Below, piece after piece: positions 1 through 4,162 of a stretch of 5,558 nt of DNA. Under the pieces are notes generated by a model. The model worked only from the letters and a program-made list of their open reading frames with translations. It was not told the origin of the DNA and did not search any database. Every line of letters starts with the position of its first letter. Position 1 is the first letter of the stretch. The translations under genes and the position numbers were made by a program. The DNA is from Syntrophomonadaceae bacterium (lineage in GTDB: Bacteria; Bacillota; Syntrophomonadia; Syntrophomonadales; Syntrophomonadaceae): positions 1-5,558 of the forward strand of contig JAISDD010000137.1 in the NCBI GenBank assembly GCA_031265005.1, given 5' to 3'.

Positions 1-1
1 T

Positions 2-91
2 GGCGATACCAATACTTATTTCCAGGCGAGCATATTTGCCAATGGTATTCCTATCGTAGCGAAAAACTTTTACGGATTGGCGGCAAAATAA
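2..91 (+). CDS. C-terminal end of upstream virion gene, probably major capsid protein (partial)
   Basis: An open frame enters from the left edge and stops at TAA 89-91, giving 29 residues that end in NFYGLAAK. The visible tail is too short to show a domain. The capsid call rests on position: in HK97/SPP1-like phages the gene just before the head-tail connector is usually the major capsid protein, and highly expressed capsid genes are often followed directly by a terminator, as here. It could instead be a head decoration protein. I am confident that it is coding, but only moderately confident in the product. Confidence 0.5.
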   Translation, partial: GDTNTYFQASIFANGIPIVAKNFYGLAAK

Positions 92-102
92 CCAATTAAC
101 AG

Positions 103-132
103 CTTGCCGGTAATAACACCGGCAAGTTTTTT
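103..132 (+). terminator. Intrinsic (Rho-independent) terminator after the capsid-like gene
   Basis: CTTGCCGGT (103-111) pairs perfectly with ACCGGCAAG (118-126) around a six-base loop, and six T follow at 127-132. This is a nine-pair, GC-rich stem with a U tract, the standard form of an intrinsic terminator. It lies 11 bases after the upstream stop and directly before the ribosome site of the next gene. No promoter is visible downstream, so it probably works as a partial terminator that lowers expression of the following head-tail genes, or it protects the 3' end of the upstream message. Confidence 0.88.
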
Positions 133-143
133 AAGGAACCGTA

Positions 144-704
144 ATGTCGTATATATCCGCTACAGACTTACAAAAATACTCTAACGTTTACAGTGACGCT
201 ATTCTCCAACAAGAGTACATCGACGCCGCTGAAAATGTTGTCAATAATTACTTGGGGTATTCGCCGACATTACACTTGTATAACAGCGTTATTGATGGCA
301 AGTGCTCTCATGAGCTTCAATTGAAAGCAAAGCCAATACAGAGCCTCATTGGAGTCGCTATTGATAGCGCGGTAATTCCAACTACTGATTTTTATTATAC
401 TAACGACAGCGAATTTATTTATTATGACAAAATATTTCCGTATGGGAATAAAAACATTACAGCTGAATACACTGCCGGATGGGGCGTTACTGTAGATGAT
501 GATGAAAACAACGGAGAGTACTTGCCCAAAATCATTAAAATGACGGTACTGAGGATTGCTTCAATGCTACAGGCTGAGTCTGACAGCAATATCGCTGTTT
601 CAAGTAAATCATTTGCAGACAGCGGAACGCGCACGTTTATTAACTACGCCGATTATTCAAAGTATTTGACACCAATTTCAATTTACCGAATATTGGTGAT
701 ATAA
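144..704 (+). CDS. Head-tail connector protein, gp6-like
   Basis: A 186-residue protein that probably forms the adaptor ring below the portal, as HK97 gp6 and SPP1 gp15 do. The N-terminus (residues 5-40) is a helical segment ending in ENVVNNYLGYSP, typical of this family, where a helix packs against the portal. A beta-rich middle carries the EYTAGWG motif (108-114), followed by LPKIIKMTVLRIASML (127-142), a conserved helix, and a C-terminal stretch including SSKSFADSG and a YSKYL segment. Length is slightly above that of many gp6-like proteins. The ATG is set by AAGGA at 133-137, six bases upstream. The gene follows the capsid-like gene and precedes an HK97 gp10-like gene, the usual order. 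The family call comes from pattern and context, not from a search. Confidence 0.8.
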   Translation: MSYISATDLQKYSNVYSDAILQQEYIDAAENVVNNYLGYSPTLHLYNSVIDGKCSHELQLKAKPIQSLIGVAIDSAVIPTTDFYYTNDSEFIYYDKIFPYGNKNITAEYTAGWGVTVDDDENNGEYLPKIIKMTVLRIASMLQAESDSNIAVSSKSFADSGTRTFINYADYSKYLTPISIYRILVI

Positions 705-733
705 CGAAGTGATGACGGAGCGATAACGAAGTG
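701..733 (+). repeat. Short direct repeat spanning the stop/start junction
   Basis: ATAACGAAGTG occurs at 701-711, covering the connector stop codon, and again at 723-733, covering the GTG start of the next gene; the copies are 22 bases apart. A GGAG at 717-720 lies between them and probably serves as the ribosome site for the GTG at 731. The repeat looks like a small local duplication at the junction. No function is evident. Confidence 0.6.
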
Positions 734-1207
734 CCAGTAAAATTTGAAGCCGCCTTAAACACAAAAAATCTTGAGAACAAGCTGCGGATTTTTTCATCTG
801 GGTTGGGCGGCATATTCAAAGAGTTAATGAAAGCCGTGGGCCAGAAAATGACTGCTGAGGCAAAGTCACTTGCGCCGTCAAGAACTGGCAGGCTCAAGAA
901 TAATATCAATTTTATAGTGAACAACGATACTGAGTTTGTTTTAACAACGCGCAAGAGTCTAAAAAGGTCGAATGTATGGTATTCACGCATTGTTGAAAAA
1001 GACAGGCACATTAAGCCCAAAAAGGGCAAGTATCTTGTATTCAAAATAGACGGCGAATGGAAAAAGGTTGACTCAGTAAATGTGAAGGGCCAGCCATACA
1101 TGAGTACCGTATATGACGAGTACTGGGAAGGGCAGAACTCAAAGGGCTATCGAGAGTTGGCACGGGCTTTAGAAAACAAAATAAGGAATTATTTCGATGA
1201 ACTTTAA
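731..1207 (+). CDS. HK97 gp10-like head-tail joining / tail completion protein
   Basis: A 158-residue protein of the HK97 gp10 type. Conserved signs are a helical N-terminal half (residues 13-47), APSRTGRLKNNI (48-59), the YSRIVEK segment (84-90), the basic KPKKGKYLVF strand (95-104), and GQPYM (120-124), where related proteins have an RPFM-like motif. Family members sit between the connector and tail terminator genes and take part in closing the head-tail joint or starting the tail; the exact role varies among phages. The start is GTG: the frame has a stop at 713-715 and no other start lies between, and GGAG at 717-720 is ten bases upstream. The end overlaps the next gene by 11 bases, which implies translational coupling. 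Confidence 0.85.
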   Translation: MPVKFEAALNTKNLENKLRIFSSGLGGIFKELMKAVGQKMTAEAKSLAPSRTGRLKNNINFIVNNDTEFVLTTRKSLKRSNVWYSRIVEKDRHIKPKKGKYLVFKIDGEWKKVDSVNVKGQPYMSTVYDEYWEGQNSKGYRELARALENKIRNYFDEL

Positions 1208-1631
1208 AGACCAGCAAACCGCGCTGATTTCTTTTCTGTCAACAAACTATAAGAATTATTTACCCGCGTATATTTCTGAGCCAGGCATTACAACCGAATT
1301 TCTTGATTTTGATAAGTTCAAGGGCGACTTTACGCTGTTTATTGATTTTTCACAGATTGATTTTCAACAAAGCAATTACAAAGATGACTGCGGAGACATT
1401 GAACACTTGTCATTGACTGTGTACTTAGCGAGGCGAAACAACACTAGCACAATTCTTCAATCTGATATTCTGGACGCGGCTTACGCTTTTTATGAAATGA
1501 TAAAAAACGATTCAAGCTTAGGAATAGCTCAAAGCACGACAATAAACAGCATTGACTTTTTTCGGTATGTTGAGGCGACAAAATATATATGCGTAGCTGA
1601 AATTAGCTTGTCACTTACCATAGAAATATGA
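1197..1631 (+). CDS. Probable tail terminator / tail completion protein
   Basis: A 144-residue protein with no motif I can name with certainty. Position (after the gp10-like gene and before the tail tube), length and an alternating alpha/beta pattern fit tail terminators such as SPP1 gp17, lambda gpU or Mu gp37-like proteins, which cap the tube and bind the head. Visible features are an N-terminal helix (residues 2-16), strands around FTLFIDFSQIDF (45-56), LSLTVYLARR (71-80), a helix at 86-104, and C-terminal beta strands ending in AEISLSLTIEI. ATG 1197 lies inside the previous gene, with AAGGA at 1183-1187 nine bases upstream, so it is translationally coupled. It could be another head-tail joining protein. 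Confidence 0.6.
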   Translation: MNFKDQQTALISFLSTNYKNYLPAYISEPGITTEFLDFDKFKGDFTLFIDFSQIDFQQSNYKDDCGDIEHLSLTVYLARRNNTSTILQSDILDAAYAFYEMIKNDSSLGIAQSTTINSIDFFRYVEATKYICVAEISLSLTIEI

Positions 1632-1659
1632 CTATAAGAATATAACGTAAGGATTTGAA

Positions 1660-1863
1660 ATGAGACTAAAAAACGGAATAGTAGTTCATGTCACAGAGGA
1701 CGCAAAGAAAAAATGGGAACAGAGAGAAAAGCCCATTAAACGAAAGAATAGCTGCCCTTCATGCGAAATTGAAAACATGAAGAAAGAAGCGATGTTTTGC
1801 AAAGAAGAAATACCAGATGACTTACTGGATAATGACTATCAACAAGAAGAACAAAAACAGTAG
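1660..1863 (+). CDS. Small hypothetical phage protein with CxxC motif
   Basis: A 67-residue protein that I do not recognise. It begins RLKNGIVVHVTEDAKKKWEQR, a short predicted beta-hairpin then helix. A basic stretch follows (K24-K29), then Cys32-x-x-Cys35 with a third Cys at 47, and an acidic, glutamine-rich tail. Three cysteines plus His10 could in principle bind a metal, but the spacing matches no zinc finger I know. AAGGA at 1649-1653 is six bases before the ATG, so it is probably expressed. Many phages carry a small gene of this size between the tail terminator and tube genes (Mu gp38 is one by position), usually of unknown role. I infer only that it belongs to the tail operon. Confidence 0.6.
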   Translation: MRLKNGIVVHVTEDAKKKWEQREKPIKRKNSCPSCEIENMKKEAMFCKEEIPDDLLDNDYQQEEQKQ

Positions 1864-1885
1864 CCTAATAAATAGACTATATAAT

Positions 1886-1892
1886 AAAGGAG
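1886..1892 (+). promoter_or_regulatory. Strong ribosome binding site for the tail tube gene
   Basis: AAAGGAG lies seven bases before ATG 1900, the best Shine-Dalgarno match in the window. It points to ATG 1900 as the intended tube start, although that frame closes after 12 codons. A second purine stretch, GGGGGA at 1921-1926, lies seven bases before ATT 1934 and would suit initiation there. Confidence 0.75.
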
Positions 1893-1899
1893 AATAAAA

Positions 1900-2602
1900 A
1901 TGAGAAATATAAAGCATATAGGGGGAACAAAAAATTAAGTTTACAGGACAAAAAGCACAGGTTTTTATAGATAGCTTTGACAGCTCAAACGTTATTAGCG
2001 GCACAGGGAGTAATACTACCACAGCAAAGGAAAAGTATTTTGTAATATCAAAAGGCGCCGGAAGCACTGTACCGGTAGTTGAGGGAACATTTTTCATTGC
2101 TCCGGCAAGCGGAGCACAAATCACTTTAATTGCTGGCGATAGGCTGCTTAAAATTGAGCCTGACAGATTTTGTAAGACAACGGCAAGCTTTGAGTTTGCA
2201 ATGGGAAGCGTAGATGTCGGTGATGACTGTGACCCAGGCGCTACAATAAGCGACGGCATGCTAACTATAACCGGAAGCCTTGCGGGATTATTCCGCTACG
2301 ATGACGTTACTCAAGATTTTGATAATGTTACAGATGTTATTGTGAATAGGTTTTTAGACATTATTGAAGATGATGGTGCTGGGACTTATACTCTCTATCC
2401 AAGAAGTGACGCTCAAATTTACCTTTTGACACTGCTTAATTCTGGCGGCAAAGTTGGAACAACTGAAAATTATTTGTTTGTGCCAATCAACATCACAAGT
2501 TTATCAATGAGCCTTGGGAACGCAGACCCACAGAATAAAGAACTGAGCTTTAGCAAGGGCTGTGGACAGCCAATAATCTACAAAGTCCCTGTTTCTGTGT
2601 AA
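1900..2602 (+). CDS. Major tail tube protein, reading frame broken near the N-terminus
   Basis: The tube protein polymerises into the hollow tail. The open frame runs from 1922 to the TAA at 2600-2602 and contains no ATG, GTG or TTG until ATG 2201, inside the domain; starting there would lose about 89 residues (counted from ATT 1934). A strong AAAGGAG (1886-1892) lies seven bases before ATG 1900, but that frame stops after 12 codons at 1936-1938. Shortening the A6 run (1929-1934) by one base would join the frames smoothly, giving GGTKIKFTGQ and a 233-residue protein. Alternatives are initiation at ATT 1934 behind GGGGGA (222 residues), ribosomal or transcriptional slippage, or a sequencing error. 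The beta-rich body, with SFEFAMGSVDVGDDCDPGA and TITGSLAGLF, and the position before the G/GT chaperone support the tube call. A terminator follows. Confidence 0.75.
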
Positions 2603-2625
2603 ATCCAAATTTAAAAAACACTTCT

Positions 2626-2652
2626 AGCGTTGCCTAATGCAACGCTTTTTTT
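2626..2652 (+). terminator. Intrinsic terminator after the tail tube gene
   Basis: AGCGTTGC (2626-2633) pairs perfectly with GCAACGCT (2639-2646) around the five-base loop CTAAT, and the T run covers 2646-2652. The stem has eight pairs. It lies 23 bases after the tube stop and before the ribosome site of the chaperone gene. No convincing promoter separates it from the chaperone, so partial termination probably sets a step down from the abundant tube protein to the scarcer chaperones and tape measure. Confidence 0.88.
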
Positions 2653-2682
2653 GTACTAATTATTTAATAGGAGAACAAAACA

Positions 2683-3117
2683 ATGTCTGTACTAAAATCT
2701 CTTAGAGTCAAAGAGAAAAATTACGTATTCAAAGTTTACGGAAATGAAAAAAATGAGAATCCGGCAAAAGCAGTATTTTCACGCTTTCCCATGCAAGAGG
2801 AGTCATTTCCAGTCGCTTCACAGAAAAGCATAATGGAATCATCAGCAATAAAAGATTTTGATAATTCTCAGGGCGCAAAAGAGCAATTAGTTAAGCATGT
2901 TATTGACGTGATGGTTGAAAACATGACGAATAATCGTTTGGACTACATTAAATTTCTTACGGAGTGTGTCGACCATTTTGAAGATTTTGTGTATGGCAAT
3001 AAAAAGATAAAGTCGGTAGACGATTTTCTAACATTACCACAAGAAGCCGTGGAAAAAATAGCAAAAGACTTATATTTTTACTCCAAGACAGAGGATGAAT
3101 TTACCCTGGGGGAATAA
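2683..3117 (+). CDS. Tail assembly chaperone, short form (lambda gpG-like)
   Basis: A 144-residue protein that by position and layout is the G-type chaperone, which binds the tape measure during tail assembly and is absent from the virion. The start is ATG 2683, eight bases after AGGAGA (2669-2674). The N-terminal part (residues 1-50) is beta-rich; the C-terminal half is helical, with the KHVIDVMVENM and DYIKFLTECVDHFEDFVYG segments. The charged end (KTEDEFTLGE) carries the frameshift signal in its last codons. Sequence similarity among these proteins is weak, so the call rests mainly on order (tube, then G/GT, then tape measure) and on the frameshift architecture at its 3' end. Confidence 0.82.
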   Translation: MSVLKSLRVKEKNYVFKVYGNEKNENPAKAVFSRFPMQEESFPVASQKSIMESSAIKDFDNSQGAKEQLVKHVIDVMVENMTNNRLDYIKFLTECVDHFEDFVYGNKKIKSVDDFLTLPQEAVEKIAKDLYFYSKTEDEFTLGE

Positions 3118-3155
3118 AAGCCCTAACTTATGGATATAAACTTCATAAGTTAGGG
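3090..3155 (+). promoter_or_regulatory. Programmed -1 ribosomal frameshift signal (SD-like element, slippery site, hairpin)
   Basis: Three elements are visible. AGAGGA (3090-3095) resembles an internal Shine-Dalgarno sequence 12 bases before the slip site. The slip site is G5 at 3108-3112, read CTG GGG GAA TAA; the Gly codon GGG re-pairs perfectly after a -1 slip, and Glu GAA to GGA needs one wobble pair. Starting 3 bases after the stop, CCCTAACTTATG (3121-3132) pairs perfectly with CATAAGTTAGGG (3144-3155) around an 11-base loop. No T run follows the stem, so it is not a terminator. The spacing of six bases from GAA to the stem is typical of -1 frameshift stimulators. The exact slip codon is inferred. 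Confidence 0.8.
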
Positions 3156-3458
3156 TATCGGAAAATAGATGATAATAAGGAAATTCCTAATGATTATTCA
3201 TTATTAAAAGATAATAATGACCCATACCCTATTAATGTATTTGGATTAAATAAGCCACTTTCAAGTGGAAAAATTTGTAAATATATAAATTTAGAATTCT
3301 ATCATTATCTAAATATTTATAAAAATATAAAATCTTTTGGCCTCCCGTTTAAAGATACTTGGTTAAATAACCCTAAATGGGTACTTACTTTAGTACATTT
3401 ATTTGATGATATAAATGAAGAATACGATAGATATAAAACCATAAAAGGAATTACTTAA
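3111..3458 (+). CDS. T extension of the GT tail assembly chaperone (-1 frame)
   Basis: A -1 slip at the end of the G gene opens a frame running to TAA 3456-3458, adding about 114 residues and giving a 258-residue GT fusion. The extension begins IKALTYGYKLHKLGYR and includes KSFGLPFKDTWLNNPKWVL followed by an acidic helix with INEEYDRY; the pattern of a leucine-proline turn, a tryptophan, then a helix resembles T domains of other phages. In lambda the T part contacts tube subunits and recruits them to the tape measure. No start codon with a ribosome site lies at the beginning of this frame, so it is expressed only through the slip. It is very AT-rich: 55 G+C in the 240 bases at 3181-3420. Confidence 0.82.
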   Translation, partial: GIKALTYGYKLHKLGYRKIDDNKEIPNDYSLLKDNNDPYPINVFGLNKPLSSGKICKYINLEFYHYLNIYKNIKSFGLPFKDTWLNNPKWVLTLVHLFDDINEEYDRYKTIKGIT

Positions 3459-3464
3459 AAATTG
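3456..3464 (+). repeat. Left copy of the 9-bp repeat flanking the homing endonuclease insert
   Basis: TAAAAATTG begins with the T stop codon (TAA 3456-3458). The same nine bases occur at 4154-4162, where they begin with the endonuclease stop and end with the TTG start of the tape measure gene. Both copies read in register as TAA AAA TTG. This marks the probable junction of the insertion. Confidence 0.75.
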
Positions 3465-3475
3465 ACTATATTTAT

Positions 3476-4156
3476 ATGGAAAACTACGGGTATATTTATA
3501 TAACAACAAACAAAATTAATGGAAAAAGATATATTGGACAGCATAAATCAAAAGATTGGGACTCTGATTACGTTGGTTCTGGTAAATTACTACACTATGC
3601 TATAAAAAAATACGGTATTGAAAAATTTATCTGTCTTCCTCTTGCTTGGGCTTGGAACAAAGCTGAATTAAATCAATTAGAAATAGAATACATAGCGCAT
3701 TATCGACCAGAATACAATATTTCTACTGGTGGTACTGGTGGAAATTTAGGTGAAAAAGTAAGTGAAATATTAAGTGAAAAATGCAAAGGTGAAAAAAATG
3801 GTATGTATGGGAAAAAACATACAAATGAAACTAAATTGAAAATGATAGAAGCAAGAAATAATATATCTGAAGAAACTAGAAAAAAAATTGGAGAAGGAAA
3901 TAAAGGAAAAAAACATTCAGAAGAAACAAAAAAGAAATTAAGTGAAATAAATAAAGGTAAATCTTTATCAGAAGAAACTAGAAGAAAAATGAGTGAATCA
4001 GCAAGCAGAAAAATTCATTCCGAAGAAACAAAACAAAAAATTAGTAAAAACTCTAAGGGCAGACTTCATTTTACTAATGGTAAAACAAATATATTCCAAA
4101 GAGAATGCCCTGAAGGTTTTTGGCCTGGACAAATCAGTTCTAAAAAGGTAGTATAA
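3476..4156 (+). CDS. GIY-YIG homing endonuclease with NUMOD3 repeats
   Basis: A 226-residue SEG-like endonuclease that nicks or cuts a specific DNA site to spread its own gene. The GIY-YIG domain (residues 4-90) shows GYIYITTN (5-12), RYIGQH (18-23), YVGSGKLLHYAIKKYG (32-47), the probable catalytic Glu69 in LEIEYI, and Asn81 in YNISTGG. The spacing lacks an obvious I-TevI-type arginine after YIG, as seems usual in the YIGQH..GSG subgroup. Residues 105-196 are NUMOD3-type DNA-binding repeats, five copies. The C-terminus has FTNGKTNI and CPEGFWPG, common in such enzymes. The ATG at 3476 has no Shine-Dalgarno nearby and lies 17 bases after the T stop. Its stop is three bases before the tape measure start. 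Low GC sets it apart from the tape measure gene. Confidence 0.93.
   Translation: MENYGYIYITTNKINGKRYIGQHKSKDWDSDYVGSGKLLHYAIKKYGIEKFICLPLAWAWNKAELNQLEIEYIAHYRPEYNISTGGTGGNLGEKVSEILSEKCKGEKNGMYGKKHTNETKLKMIEARNNISEETRKKIGEGNKGKKHSEETKKKLSEINKGKSLSEETRRKMSESASRKIHSEETKQKISKNSKGRLHFTNGKTNIFQRECPEGFWPGQISSKKVV
3818..4060 (+). repeat. Tandem NUMOD3 coding repeat, 51-base period
   Basis: The Ser/Thr-x-Glu-Thr core recurs with codons starting at 3821, 3866, 3917, 3968 and 4019. The first step is 45 bases and the next three are exactly 51 bases (17 codons). Protein units follow the pattern SEETxxKxSExxKGKxH. The bases have diverged more than the residues, so selection appears to hold the protein pattern. 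Confidence 0.85.
4144..4148 (+). promoter_or_regulatory. Weak ribosome binding site for the tape measure gene
   Basis: AAAGG sits inside the last codons of the endonuclease gene, 11 bases before the TTG at 4160. It is the only purine-rich match there. It would replace the AAAGGA (3444-3449) that served this start before the insertion, if the insertion model holds. Confidence 0.4.
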
Positions 4157-4162
4157 AAATTG
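4154..4162 (+). repeat. Right copy of the 9-bp repeat flanking the homing endonuclease insert
   Basis: TAAAAATTG contains the endonuclease stop (4154-4156) and the tape measure start (4160-4162). It is identical to 3456-3464; the match does not extend further on either side. Confidence 0.75.

Larger units (their letters stand above)
3456..4153 (+). mobile_element. Free-standing homing endonuclease insertion between chaperone and tape measure genes
   Basis: One copy of TAAAAATTG plus the endonuclease gene make a 698-base unit. Taking it out leaves the T stop TAA, then AAA, then TTG of the tape measure, with AAAGGA (3444-3449) 12 bases before that TTG. That is a plausible ancestral junction. 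No transposase or intron core is visible, so mobility would come from the endonuclease, by cutting phages that lack it and being copied in through repair. The boundaries are inferred from the repeat and could shift by up to nine bases. Confidence 0.65.

Noticed and set aside
640..1101. A 153-codon minus-strand open frame opposite the gp10-like gene
   Set aside because: It lies wholly within a well-supported + strand gene and its junction, has no sensible neighbours on its strand, and its protein looks like a reverse shadow.
1880..1885. TATAAT, a perfect -10 hexamer just before the tube ribosome site
   Set aside because: There is no -35 match about 17 bases upstream, and the transcript would start inside the Shine-Dalgarno sequence. 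The region is AT-rich, so chance is likely.
1822..2259. A 145-codon minus-strand open frame over the tail tube N-terminal region
   Set aside because: The + strand frame from 1922 gives coherent tube sequence through this stretch; the minus frame is a shadow.
3121..3155. The 12-bp hairpin read as a transcription terminator
   Set aside because: No T run follows the stem, and coding continues through it in the -1 frame; its spacing suits a frameshift stimulator instead.
3198..3220. Inverted repeat TCATTATTA / TAATAATGA with a five-base loop inside the T extension
   Set aside because: Only one G-C pair in the stem and very AT-rich surroundings; weak, and probably chance.
3462..3497. TTGACT (3462-3467) as a possible -35 element for the endonuclease
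   Set aside because: The nearest -10-like TATATT (3492-3497) is too far (24 bases) and inside the gene.
3118..4159. A group I or II intron carrying the endonuclease
   Set aside because: The T frame reaches its own stop, the tape measure start is intact, and the remaining non-coding sequence is about 20 bases, too short for an intron core.
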